DNA of 31,988 nucleotides from positions 1-31,988 of the IMG/VR virus record IMGVR_UViG_3300048687_000051, one strand, 5' to 3'. The notes below the pieces were generated by a model. It had not been told where the DNA came from and made no database searches. It was given only the letters and a program-made list of their open reading frames with translations. The stretch comes from a virus. Shown one piece after another: positions 14,917-21,923 of this stretch. The position numbers were made by a program, and so were the translations under genes. Within the stretch, counting starts at the first letter, position 1, and the number at the start of each line of letters is the position of its first letter.

Positions 14917-15669
14917 CTAATCTCCATCCTCCTCACTTTCTGACTTCACCAACTTCACCCCTCTCCGTCGGATTTCCTTGATGATCGCGTCAGCAAGAAC
15001 GGCTGAATTCTGCTGGATGAACATTCCAATTTCGTCGGAGTCGAGGTTGGAATCATCTTCCGCGCGAGCAGCCCAGTCGATCTCCCCACCAGGGCGCAGG
15101 GGCGTTGGCCTGATCGACATCCCAAGCTCTGGCTGCTTCCAGGTCAGACCTAGCCACTGCAACGTCAGCTCCTGCACACGGAACACCTGAGACGGTGAGA
15201 GCTTTCCGTATGCAAGCGACTGAACGAGATCTTCAGTCGGGACGAGGGCCATCAGGTCATTCCCTGAACTATCCGGATCAAGGTTCGGCTGGCCATCCTT
15301 GAACTCCTTCATGCCCACGTGCTTGGCGGTGTAATTGCCGCCCTCGGGGGGGAGGAAAAAGAACCCTACGGGCTCGTCGAAGATCTGCGCGAGTGCCACA
15401 ATCTCACTCGCGTCAAAACGTCGAGGCCGGCCGCCTTGCCACGATCGCTCAGCGGCGCTGACGCTCGCATTGGACCACGTCCGCCCGGTGTACATGTCGA
15501 GCAGGTCAGCCACCTCCTGCTGTGACCAGCCGCTGGCCTTACGGGCGCGCCACATGTTGAACGCCACTAGCTGATTCGCAGACAGCACCTTCGGGGGTGG
15601 CGGCTGAAGATGCTGGGGCCACCGCTTGGCGTCGAAGGTCTCGGCATCACGTTCCACGTCTCCACTCAT
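14917..15669 (-). CDS. Phage repressor (XRE-type HTH, cI-like)
   Basis: The 250-residue protein on the - strand has an XRE helix-turn-helix over about residues 36-92 (MWRARKASGWSQQEVADLLD, then SNASVSAAERSW) and a C-terminal half of unknown fold that may mediate dimerisation. It sits beside the integrase, is divergent from a small Cro-like HTH gene, and is the only long - strand gene of the region, which is how immunity repressors are usually placed. A TACGGT box (15676-15681 on the - strand) lies 6 bases before its ATG, so the message is probably leaderless. The GC content is lower than that of neighbours, which hints at separate origin. Confidence 0.8.
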   Translation of the reverse strand: MSGDVERDAETFDAKRWPQHLQPPPPKVLSANQLVAFNMWRARKASGWSQQEVADLLDMYTGRTWSNASVSAAERSWQGGRPRRFDASEIVALAQIFDEPVGFFFLPPEGGNYTAKHVGMKEFKDGQPNLDPDSSGNDLMALVPTEDLVQSLAYGKLSPSQVFRVQELTLQWLGLTWKQPELGMSIRPTPLRPGGEIDWAARAEDDSNLDSDEIGMFIQQNSAVLADAIIKEIRRRGVKLVKSESEEDGD

Positions 15670-15690
15670 GGGCCCACCGTAGACCAGGAG

Positions 15691-15787
15691 TCAACGGCAC
15701 GCCACATTCACTCAACGACTCGTTGACCAACTCGCCCTCTTGACCTAGAGTCAACGACATGCAGACCGTTTCAACGTCCGCGTTGAA
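15691..15787. promoter_or_regulatory. Operator array of TCAACG half-sites
   Basis: Six copies of TCAACG or its complement lie at 15691, 15712, 15721 (reverse), 15751, 15771 and 15781 (reverse). Two pairs form palindromes: TCAACGACTCGTTGA (15712-15726) and TTCAACGTCCGCGTTGAA (15770-15787). Starts on the same strand are 21, 39 and 20 bases apart, near whole DNA turns. The first palindrome overlaps the -35 of the rightward promoter and the second lies inside the Cro-like gene. This is the layout of a phage switch. Confidence 0.75.
15723..15751 (+). promoter_or_regulatory. Rightward early promoter (leaderless)
   Basis: TTGACC (15723-15728), a 17-base spacer and TAGAGT (15746-15751) form a housekeeping-type promoter. 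The predicted start falls at about 15758-15759, on the ATG of the Cro-like gene, so the message would have no leader. TCAACG half-sites overlap both boxes, so repressor binding would block it. Confidence 0.7.
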
Positions 15788-16001
15788 CATCTCGCCGCTT
15801 CGCGCCATTCGCGTGGAGCGCGGGATGACTTTGCGGCACACAGCGCAGCTCTCCGGCATCGACCCCGGTTACCTCTCCAAGGTCGAACGCGGACAGAAGC
15901 AGCTCTCCATCGAGTCCCTGTACCGCCTTGCGGTGGTGCTGGAGCTGGCAGACCTGGCCGCGCTTCTGAAGCCATACCTGCACAGCAGGGATGCGGCATG
16001 A
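15759..16001 (+). CDS. Cro-like XRE-family HTH protein
   Basis: The 80-residue product is one HTH_3 domain: SPLRAIRVERGMTLRHTAQLSGIDPGYLSKVERGQKQLS, with recognition helix near residues 34-45. It opens the rightward operon and is divergent from the repressor, so a Cro-type role in choosing growth over lysogeny is the simplest view; activation of early genes is an alternative. The second operator palindrome lies in codons 4-10 of the gene. Its stop overlaps the next ATG. Confidence 0.8.
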   Translation: MQTVSTSALNISPLRAIRVERGMTLRHTAQLSGIDPGYLSKVERGQKQLSIESLYRLAVVLELADLAALLKPYLHSRDAA

Positions 16002-16450
16002 CCAGCGCGGCGGCGTCCAGCGCCGCAAACGACGACAGCGCCCGGGCGGCAACCCACGCGCTGTCTGTCGAGCAATTCAACGGATCTCACCAGATCGGAA
16101 CGCTCGTGAACAAGGAAACCACGACGACAACGACGTCGTCGACCCCGAGCATCACCGTCGAGGAACTCTTCATCACTCCCCTCGACCAGCTGCTCGCCCA
16201 GGCCGGCGCCGAGATAGCAGACGCGAGCATCACCGACCCCAACTTCTACGGGGCCGTCGTCGTCCGCACCGGCCACCCGATCCTTCTCCTCATGCCCGTC
16301 GGCCGTGACGAGTTCGTCCGTGACACGTGCGCCCGGAAGCTCCTCGCCGACGCCCTCGGCCTGAACACCACGGCACTCCCCGACTCGCTGGCAACGCTCA
16401 CCCTCTCCGACTTCACCGCCCAGGTGCGCGAGAAGGCGGCCCGCCCGTGA
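15998..16450 (+). CDS. Unknown early protein
   Basis: The 150-residue product starts at ATG 15998 (ATGA overlap). Residues 1-50 are low complexity with a run of Thr (KETTTTTTSSTPS), and the folded part begins near SITVEELFITPLDQLLAQAG and includes a strand HPILLLMPVGRDEFVRD. No known motif is recognised. Close coupling to the Cro-like gene and the replication genes suggests an early function. It overlaps the next gene by GTGA. Confidence 0.6.
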   Translation: MTSAAASSAANDDSARAATHALSVEQFNGSHQIGTLVNKETTTTTTSSTPSITVEELFITPLDQLLAQAGAEIADASITDPNFYGAVVVRTGHPILLLMPVGRDEFVRDTCARKLLADALGLNTTALPDSLATLTLSDFTAQVREKAARP

Positions 16451-16647
16451 CCGACAAGACCAGCACCGCGGCAGCCGGGGACAACGTCGTCCCCGGCCGC
16501 CCGGCCGGCGTAACCCACGGAGACGCCGCGTACTGGGCGCGCATCCATCGCATCGTCGCGACGGCGCCCCCCTTCTCCGAGCAGCAGAAGAACGTCATCA
16601 GGGCCGCATTCCACGTGCCCACACAGCCGAAGGAGCAGGCGGCATGA
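16447..16647 (+). CDS. Small conserved-looking early protein
   Basis: The 66-residue protein starts at GTG 16447, overlapping the TGA before it. It ends with the motif AAYWARIHRIVATAPPFSEQ followed by NVIRAAFHVP. I recognise this Y-W-x-R-I-H-x-I-V pattern from small genes in Streptomyces integrative elements and plasmids next to replication genes, with no known function. A possible role is as an accessory of the prim-pol two genes downstream. Confidence 0.65.
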   Translation: MTDKTSTAAAGDNVVPGRPAGVTHGDAAYWARIHRIVATAPPFSEQQKNVIRAAFHVPTQPKEQAA

Positions 16648-16898
16648 CCGAGCGCCCTGGCCAGTGGCCCGTCGATGAGCCCGTCGACCTTGACGCCGTC
16701 GAAGGCGACGACCAGGGCGCCCGCCACCTCCAGCTCGTCGCCGAGCAGGCCCGCTTCCACGTCACGCTCGGCGCGATTCGGGCCGACCTCGAAGCCCAGC
16801 CCAGCCAGGTCTGCCGCCACGCAGCGAAGCGCCGCTGGATCAACGCCATCGCTGCCGCCGCCGACGAGCTGGACCAGCAGCTGAAGAACACCGGGTGA
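16644..16898 (+). CDS. Small early protein of unknown function
   Basis: The 84-residue product starts at ATG 16644 in an ATGA overlap. It is acidic at the N-terminus (WPVDEPVDLDAVEGDD) and helical after residue 28 (HLQLVAEQARFHVTLGAIRA, then NAIAAAADELDQQLK). It is linked by overlaps to its neighbours on both sides, so it belongs to the replication operon. No domain is recognised. Confidence 0.6.
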   Translation: MTERPGQWPVDEPVDLDAVEGDDQGARHLQLVAEQARFHVTLGAIRADLEAQPSQVCRHAAKRRWINAIAAAADELDQQLKNTG

Positions 16899-17881
16899 CC
16901 CGCCCGGCCGGGCCGTCGCGGAGACGACCCGGCCCCCACGGACCGTCACCCCAGCTCGCAGAAGAGAGCCCGTTCGTGAACATCACCATCCCGGCGGTCC
17001 CCCTGGACGCAGCCCTGGCCTACGCCGCGCTCGGCATCAAGGTCTTTCGCGTCCGCCAGAACAAGGCGCCCTACGCCAACTGCCCCCGCTGCGACATCAA
17101 GAGCAGCTTGTACGTCAAACACCGCCCCGAAGACTGCAGGTGCCAGGTACCTACCTGCCACGGCTTCTGGGCAGCAACGACCGACCCGGACCTCATCCGC
17201 AAGTGGTGGACTGAAGAGCCCGACGCAAACGTCGGCGCCCCGTGCAAGCTCAACGGCTGGGCCGTCCTCGACGTCGACCCGCGGAACGGCGGCGACACCT
17301 CGCTCCGCGCCCTCGAGGAGCGCGTCGGTGTGCTGCCCGGCACCGTCACCCAGATCACCGGCGGCAACGGCCTCCACATGCTGTACCTGTCCCCCGGATT
17401 CGACCTCCCCGGCGAACCGTTCCCCGGCATCGACTTCAAGCACAACGGATACATCCTCCTCGCCCCGTCCGTGCACTCCTCCGGCAACCGGTACCAGTGG
17501 CCGGGCACCGGCAACACGTTCCACAAGCCGACGACCGCCTGGCCCAACACGCTGCTGCCCCGCAAGGAGAAGCCGCGGGCCCCCGGCCGCCCCCGCACCC
17601 AGCAGTCCCTGTCCGGGATCCGCCGGCCCGGGAAGCAGTGGACCGTCGCCGCCCTGGTCCAGCACGTGATGGACTCGGCCGAAGGCACCCGGAACGCCAG
17701 CCTTTACTTCGCCGCGTGCCGCGCCCACGAGACAGCCGAGCAGGGCGCACTCGACCTGTACGAGGCAGAGAACGCGCTCGTCGCAGCAGGCCAAGCCGTT
17801 GGCCTCGCCGATGGCGAGATCCTCGCAACGATCCAGAGCGCTGCCCGCCGCCCCTCTGACAAGACCTGGGCGGCAGCATGA
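16895..17881 (+). CDS. Bifunctional DNA primase/polymerase (prim-pol)
   Basis: The protein is 328 residues from GTG 16895 (GTGA overlap); GTG 16976 is an equally possible start, since the first 27 residues are Arg/Pro-rich and not part of the domain. The archaeo-eukaryotic primase fold shows in YAALGIKVFRV, the metal-binding pair D126/D128 in VLDVDPRNGG, H161 in GGNGLHM, and the late strand GYILLAPSVHSSG. A CPRC...CRC group (near residues 68-92) is probably a zinc insert. It would prime and extend DNA at the origin, paired with the helicase encoded next. Such prim-pols drive replication of actinomycete integrative elements. Confidence 0.9.
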   Translation: MTRPAGPSRRRPGPHGPSPQLAEESPFVNITIPAVPLDAALAYAALGIKVFRVRQNKAPYANCPRCDIKSSLYVKHRPEDCRCQVPTCHGFWAATTDPDLIRKWWTEEPDANVGAPCKLNGWAVLDVDPRNGGDTSLRALEERVGVLPGTVTQITGGNGLHMLYLSPGFDLPGEPFPGIDFKHNGYILLAPSVHSSGNRYQWPGTGNTFHKPTTAWPNTLLPRKEKPRAPGRPRTQQSLSGIRRPGKQWTVAALVQHVMDSAEGTRNASLYFAACRAHETAEQGALDLYEAENALVAAGQAVGLADGEILATIQSAARRPSDKTWAAA

Positions 17882-19089
17882 CCACCGCATTCGACGAGGC
17901 CGCGGCCCGGTTCTTCGGCGAAGAGGAACCGCCCGACAGCGACATGCCTCTGCCGGAGCAGGCGACCGGTACGCCGCGCCGCCTGACGCTCACTCCCGCC
18001 TCGGCCATCCGCATTCGCCCCGTCCGATGGCTGTGGGACACCACCCCTCAGGACGCACCGCCCACCTCGCACGGGCGGATCCCCCTCAACTCGCTTGCCA
18101 TCGCGGCGGGCGGCCCGGGGCTGGGCAAGTCCCAGTACGCCTGCTGGATCACAGCCAGGGTCACGACCGGCACTCTTCCGGGAGAGCTGTACGGCAAGCC
18201 GCGCGGCGTCATCTACGCGGCGACCGAGGACTCCTGGTCCATGACGATCGCGCCGCGGCTCTTCGCCGCAGGGGCCGACATGGACAGGGTGTTCCGCGTC
18301 GACGTCCAGGACGACGAGGAACTGCATGCCCGGCTCACCCTGCCCAAGGACATCTCCCTCATGGGGAAGGCCGCCGAGGAGTACAGCGTCGCGCTCCTCG
18401 TCGCCGACCCGCTCCTCTCCATGATCGACGCAGGCATCAACGACTACCGGGCAGCCGAACTCCGTTCCGCTCTCGAACCACTGGTGTCCGCCGCCGACCG
18501 GTACAACTTCACGGTCCTCGGTCTGGCCCACTTCACGAAGGCGGGCGGCGCAGACCCGCTCAGCCGCATCGCCGGGTCCGGGGCGTTCGGGCAAGTCATC
18601 CGTGCGCTGATCGCGTTCGCCAAGGAAGAAGGAGAAGACGGCGTGGACGAGTTCGTCATGAGCCTGGAGAAGAACAACCTCGGCCGGCTCGGCCTGCCAT
18701 CACACAACTACACGATCCAGGCGGCCACCGTCGACACCGACGAAGGGCCGTCCTACGTCTCCCGGTTCGTCCTCGGCCCCGAGGCGACTACGTCGGTCCG
18801 AGATGTCATGCGGGCAGAGAACAACGGCGAGAGCAGCGGCTCGGCGAACGAGGTGACCGAGTGGCTGGAGGGGTTCCTCACAGACCTCGGCGGCTCGCAA
18901 GAGGCACGGGAGATCAAGAAGGCCGCTCGGCAGCAGGCGTTCAGCGACTCGTCGGTGGACCGGGCGAAGAAGAAGCTCGGGATCCGCTCGCGTCAGGAGG
19001 GGTTCGGGAAGGACCGGACGTCCCACTGGTTCCTGCCCACCGCGTGGGTCGAGGAGACCTCGAACAGCAGCCCCTCACACACACGCTGA
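17878..19089 (+). CDS. RecA-fold replicative ATPase/helicase (RepA/AAA_25-like)
   Basis: The 403-residue product starts at ATG 17878 in an ATGA overlap with the prim-pol gene. It has Walker A GGPGLGKS (K84), Walker B LLVADPL (D177), and the late motifs VLGLAHFTK and LSRIAGSGAFGQV, as in hexameric RepA-type helicases. The C-terminal 80 residues are HTH-like (EIKKAARQQAFSDSSVDRAKKKLG) and may bind DNA. It is likely to load on and unwind the origin for the prim-pol. A repeat-rich region follows directly. It is a hexameric-type helicase by fold; the actual oligomer is not visible. Confidence 0.88.
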   Translation: MTTAFDEAAARFFGEEEPPDSDMPLPEQATGTPRRLTLTPASAIRIRPVRWLWDTTPQDAPPTSHGRIPLNSLAIAAGGPGLGKSQYACWITARVTTGTLPGELYGKPRGVIYAATEDSWSMTIAPRLFAAGADMDRVFRVDVQDDEELHARLTLPKDISLMGKAAEEYSVALLVADPLLSMIDAGINDYRAAELRSALEPLVSAADRYNFTVLGLAHFTKAGGADPLSRIAGSGAFGQVIRALIAFAKEEGEDGVDEFVMSLEKNNLGRLGLPSHNYTIQAATVDTDEGPSYVSRFVLGPEATTSVRDVMRAENNGESSGSANEVTEWLEGFLTDLGGSQEAREIKKAARQQAFSDSSVDRAKKKLGIRSRQEGFGKDRTSHWFLPTAWVEETSNSSPSHTR

Positions 19090-19101
19090 CGTACATGGTG
19101 C

Positions 19102-19278
19102 GTTTGGTGAGATTGCCCCTGACCTGCGGTTTCTCCCACCCCCACGGCTGACGAGATTGGTGAGATTGGTGACGAACATGGGGCACCCATTCTCACCAAT
19201 CTCGTCAGCCCGAATCTCAATCTCGTCACCATTCTCGTCACTACAAAACAGCAGGTCAGATCCAATCTCACCAATCTT
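19102..19278. repeat. Iteron-like array, candidate replication origin
   Basis: At least seven full or near copies of GAGATTGGT or its complement ACCAATCTC occur: tandem at 19153-19161 and 19162-19170; reversed at 19195-19203, 19228-19236 (one mismatch), 19261-19269 and 19270-19278 (near matches); and a rotated copy TTGGTGAGATTG at 19104-19115. The right edge (19238-19295) is far poorer in GC than the rest of the window. The array lies between the helicase gene and the next operon, so an origin is the favoured reading. Confidence 0.65.
19146..19210. repeat. 20-bp perfect inverted repeat with nested hairpin
   Basis: Bases 19146-19165 (starting GGCTGACGAGATT) are the exact reverse complement of 19191-19210. 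The 25-base loop contains a second inverted repeat ATGGG/CCCAT (19178-19182 and 19186-19190). It is embedded in the iteron-like array and is too long and ordered to be chance. Confidence 0.85.
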
Positions 19279-19312
19279 TTCAATCAACTTTGTGTATGCG
19301 AGGAGACCAGCC

Positions 19313-19564
19313 ATGTACGCCATGCACGCCACGACCTCTCTCGTCGCCGCCGATCCCGGCTGGAGTGTCACCGTCACCGACCTCTCAGACGGTGACCGAA
19401 GCGTCTGCCCGATCATCGCCTGGGCCTCCGTCGTCACCGGCTTCGACGGCGACGGAGCCACACAGACCGAGGTCCACCCGGTCTTCGTTGCCCACGGAAC
19501 GGTCTGGACCGGTCCGCTGTACCCCGTGGGTCCGGCCCCCGTCATCGTCCCGCCCCTCCCGTGA
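19313..19564 (+). CDS. Unknown small protein after the repeat region
   Basis: The 83-residue product starts at ATG 19313 behind GAGGAG. It looks beta-rich (WSVTVTDLSDGD, then CPIIAWASVVTGF and a Pro-rich end VGPAPVIVPPLP). The frame is open upstream across the repeats, but the start is set by the ribosome site. No known domain. Its stop overlaps the next GTG. Confidence 0.6.
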   Translation: MYAMHATTSLVAADPGWSVTVTDLSDGDRSVCPIIAWASVVTGFDGDGATQTEVHPVFVAHGTVWTGPLYPVGPAPVIVPPLP

Positions 19565-19758
19565 ACGTCGACGACGTGGTGGCTGCCCGTATAGAGGCCG
19601 CCCGTGTCCGCATCCAGGCGGCGAAGCAGCGGCGCGAGGAACTGGCCGCCGCCCGCCGACGCGGCTTGGCCGCCCGGCACGCACAGAAGCTCCGGCGCCT
19701 TGCAGCCCAGCAGCGTGACGAAACCCGTGACGAATCCGAAGGAGATCCCCGTGACTGA
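19561..19758 (+). CDS. Small basic helical protein
   Basis: The 65-residue product starts at GTG 19561 overlapping the previous TGA. It is almost wholly helical and rich in Arg/Ala/Gln (RIEAARVRIQAAKQRREELA), with an acidic end ([13 protein letters not shown]). It might bind nucleic acid or a partner through a coiled coil. The next gene overlaps its end. Family unknown. Confidence 0.55.
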   Translation: MNVDDVVAARIEAARVRIQAAKQRREELAAARRRGLAARHAQKLRRLAAQQRDETRDESEGDPRD

Positions 19759-20122
19759 ACGCACCCTCACCCCCGGCGCGCCCTCTGCCCTGACCGACGA
19801 CATCCGCGACCACGGATACGCCATCCTCCAGACACGCGTAGAGCGCATCCCGAAGCTGGCCAAGGGTCTGACCTGCCAGGAACCCGACGGCTGCACCGAG
19901 CCCGCCACCCTCGCGACCCTCGCCATCGAGGAAACCGCCACCGACGACGACAACCTCGGTCTCTACCTGGCGAAGAAGAACGGGCTCCCGCTCTGCATCG
20001 TGACCTGCACCGAGCACCGCAACGAAGCAAGCCACGACCTCTACCGCGAACTGACAGACCGGATGCGACCGGACGGCATCCGGGCGTTCGACCTGCCCGG
20101 CCTGCACCTCGACTGGTCCTGA
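19751..20122 (+). CDS. Unknown early protein
   Basis: The 123-residue protein starts at GTG 19751 with AAGGAGA at 19738-19744, overlapping the end of the previous gene. It has two Cys pairs (LTCQEPDGC and CIVTC) that could bind a metal, and an acidic tail ending DLPGLHLDW. It lies at the end of an operon: a strong hairpin follows at 20132. Nothing about its role is known. Confidence 0.6.
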   Translation: MTERTLTPGAPSALTDDIRDHGYAILQTRVERIPKLAKGLTCQEPDGCTEPATLATLAIEETATDDDNLGLYLAKKNGLPLCIVTCTEHRNEASHDLYRELTDRMRPDGIRAFDLPGLHLDWS

Positions 20123-20131
20123 CACGCAGCC

Positions 20132-20160
20132 GGCCGGGCCCGCGCATATCGGGCCCGGCC
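20132..20160 (+). terminator. Perfect 11-bp hairpin before ssb
   Basis: GGCCGGGCCCG (20132-20142) pairs with CGGGCCCGGCC (20150-20160) around a CGCATAT loop. There is no T-run, so it may stop transcription weakly or stabilise message ends. Confidence 0.55.
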
Positions 20161-20192
20161 ATCCACCCAGCACACCACAGAAGGAGAACGCC

Positions 20193-20684
20193 ATGAGTGG
20201 CGAGACCGTCATTACCATCGTGGGCAATCTCGTGGACGACCCCGAGCTCCGCTACACCCCGGCCGGCGCCGCCGTCGCCAAGTTCCGCATCGCGTCCACG
20301 CCCCGCGTCTTCGACCGGCAGAGCAACGAGTGGAAGGACGGCGACGGCCTGTTCCTCACCTGCTCCGTGTGGCGGCAGGCCGCCGAGAACGTGGCCGAGA
20401 CCCTGACCCGCGGCATGCGCGTAGTCGTCCAGGGCCAGCTGAAGCAGCGGTCCTACGAGGACCGCGACCAGGTGAAGCGCACCGTGTATGAGCTCGACGT
20501 CCACGAGGTCGGCGTCAGCCTGGCCCGCGCCTCGGCGAAGGTCACGAAGAACCCTGCCGGTGGTGGGCAGGCAACGCCTGGTGCCCCGCCCGCACAGCAG
20601 CAGTCCCCGCAGCAGGCTGGCGGCTGGGGCGGGGGCCAGCCCGCGGCTGCAGCTGCCGGCCACTCCTCGAACCCGCCCTTCTGA
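20193..20684 (+). CDS. ssb: Single-stranded DNA-binding protein
   Basis: The 163-residue protein begins [20 protein letters not shown] and contains [13 protein letters not shown] and [16 protein letters not shown], the OB-fold pattern of bacterial SSB (residues 1-110). The remaining part is a Gly/Gln/Ala-rich linker and a tip NPPF, like the acidic DDxPF tip that binds partner proteins, though the acidic residues are lacking. The start at ATG 20193 follows AAGGAGA. It coats single strands during phage or element replication. A weaker acidic tip may limit contact with host repair proteins. Confidence 0.93.
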   Translation: MSGETVITIVGNLVDDPELRYTPAGAAVAKFRIASTPRVFDRQSNEWKDGDGLFLTCSVWRQAAENVAETLTRGMRVVVQGQLKQRSYEDRDQVKRTVYELDVHEVGVSLARASAKVTKNPAGGGQATPGAPPAQQQSPQQAGGWGGGQPAAAAAGHSSNPPF

Positions 20685-20697
20685 TCGGAGACCACCG

Positions 20698-20910
20698 ATG
20701 TCCAACGAGATGGCGTGGCTGCTGCACGGGGTGCTCCTCGGCATGATGCTGGCCGCGATGGTGCGGCTGGTGTTCGACGCCGTGATCGCCCAGCGTGCGG
20801 CGGAGACTGCCCGTGCCGCCTCGGCCCTGGCGCTGAAGTCGGTCCGCGGTGACGGCTACCTGCTCAGCTTCCGCCAGTACCGACTCGACCAGAAGCGGGA
20901 GGCCGCGTGA
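20698..20910 (+). CDS. Small membrane protein
   Basis: The 70-residue product starts at ATG 20698 with CGGAGA nearby, soon after ssb. One membrane segment (WLLHGVLLGMMLAAMVRLVF, residues 7-26) is followed by a helical, basic cytoplasmic part (AVIAQRAAETARAASALALK). The next gene overlaps its stop (GTGA). No known family. Confidence 0.6.
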   Translation: MSNEMAWLLHGVLLGMMLAAMVRLVFDAVIAQRAAETARAASALALKSVRGDGYLLSFRQYRLDQKREAA

Positions 20911-21203
20911 ACCACGACGACGAGAAGGGGGTGGAGCTAGTCCCTACCCCTGGCGGTGACCAGCAGGGTTTCGCTCAGACCGAAACCCCTGGGGGTGACC
21001 TGTGTGGGGCAGCGGGCAACGCAGGCCCGGCCAACCGTGGCGGTACCGAAACGGTTGGCCTGCGGGACCGGCTGCGCGCGGTATTGCGCCGGCACATCGA
21101 CCCGGACGACGACACCATGCCCGCCCTCGATAACGGCGGCTTCGTATGGGTGCCCACCGACAGCGTCCTCGACGACCTGATCAAGGCGGTGGAGCAGCCG
21201 TGA
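20907..21203 (+). CDS. Unknown protein with repeat-rich N-terminus
   Basis: The 98-residue product starts at GTG 20907. Residues 1-45 are Gly/Pro-rich and encoded by the repeated and inverted segments at 20946-21060; the C-terminal half is a folded part (RDRLRAVLRRHIDPDDD, then WVPTDSVLDDLIKAVE). Overlaps on both sides put it in an operon with the gene that follows. Function unknown. Confidence 0.55.
   Translation: MNHDDEKGVELVPTPGGDQQGFAQTETPGGDLCGAAGNAGPANRGGTETVGLRDRLRAVLRRHIDPDDDTMPALDNGGFVWVPTDSVLDDLIKAVEQP
20946..21060. repeat. Direct and inverted repeats inside a small gene
   Basis: ACCCCTGGCGGTGACC (20946-20961) recurs with one change at 20985-21000. Between them GGGTTTCG (20966-20973) is the inverse of CGAAACCC (20981-20988). 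Further on GGCCAACCGT (21029-21038) is the inverse of ACGGTTGGCC (21051-21060), with GGTACC in the loop. Confidence 0.7.
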
Positions 21204-21838
21204 ACCTGTGCCTGCTGTGCGACGAGCACGACGCCATGGGCGGCCAGCTCTGCCCTGGCTGCACGAAGGCGACCGTCGTGCGCCTTGAGGCCATGCCCAC
21301 CCTGTACGAAGGGCTCCGCCCGTTCCTCACCCCGTCCGCCGCTGTCGCCCAGGGCCGCGGCGGGAAGGGCGGGCCCGCCCCGCTCCCCGTCGTCGAGGGC
21401 ATCCTCGACCTGCGCGGGCTGGTGGTCGGCGCCCTCGAGGACTGGCTGTCCGCCGTCCGCCAGGAGCGCGGCATGAGGCAGTTGGCGTCGCGCCCGGGTG
21501 TCGACGGGCGCCTGGCCGCCGCCGTGTCCGGGCTGATCGGCAACATGCCGTGGATCGCGTCCGCGTGGCCGACTGCCGGCACGTTCGCCGGGGAGATCCG
21601 GGACCTGGCCCGGTCGGTGTCGTCGACGATCGGCCCGCCGGCCACGGCCCGCGGAACCCGGATCGGGAACTGCCCGGCCGTCGACCCGTCGGGGGCTCTG
21701 TGTGGTGCGGTGCTGCGGCTGGCGCCCGGGGAGAAGGCGGTGCGCTGCGAGTGGTGCGGGAACCAGTACCCGCCGTACACGTGGGCCCAGTTGAAGACGT
21801 GGATCGACGAGGACACGGCGGCGAACGATGCGGCATGA
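21200..21838 (+). CDS. Protein with two zinc-ribbon-like ends
   Basis: The 212-residue product starts at GTG 21200 in a GTGA overlap. It has CLLC and CPGC near residues 3-23 and a second group CPAV...C and CEWC near residues 156-190, with a helical middle (VVEGILDLRGLVVGALEDWL). Such a paired-knuckle protein is common in Streptomyces phages and prophages, and I cannot name its role. DNA or RNA binding is plausible. A promoter for the next gene lies after its stop. Confidence 0.65.
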   Translation: MNLCLLCDEHDAMGGQLCPGCTKATVVRLEAMPTLYEGLRPFLTPSAAVAQGRGGKGGPAPLPVVEGILDLRGLVVGALEDWLSAVRQERGMRQLASRPGVDGRLAAAVSGLIGNMPWIASAWPTAGTFAGEIRDLARSVSSTIGPPATARGTRIGNCPAVDPSGALCGAVLRLAPGEKAVRCEWCGNQYPPYTWAQLKTWIDEDTAANDAA

Positions 21839-21858
21839 CACGCGTGTCGCCACCCCCC

Positions 21859-21887
21859 TTGACGTTGTCGCCACCCCTGGTTACATT
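21859..21887 (+). promoter_or_regulatory. Housekeeping-type promoter with direct repeats
   Basis: TTGACG (21859-21864), a 17-base spacer and TACATT (21882-21887) form a strong promoter match. TGTCGCCACCCC occurs at 21845-21856 and again at 21866-21877, a 21-base step, so one repeat abuts the -35 and the other lies in the spacer. A regulator could bind both. Confidence 0.7.
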
Positions 21888-21923
21888 TGTGGGGCAGGCA
21901 CCGCTTCCGGTACTAGGAGGGAC

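Noticed and set aside
17704-18594. Long - strand frames opposite the prim-pol and helicase genes
   Set aside because: Codon-bias shadows with no domain; the + strand has clear Walker and DVD motifs.
19102-19278. CRISPR-like array
   Set aside because: Repeat units are 9 bases, unevenly spaced and in both orientations, with no unique spacers; iterons fit better.
21828-21923. ATG 21828 as start of the HTH gene
   Set aside because: It overlaps the previous gene and contains the promoter; GTG 21924 has AGGAGG.
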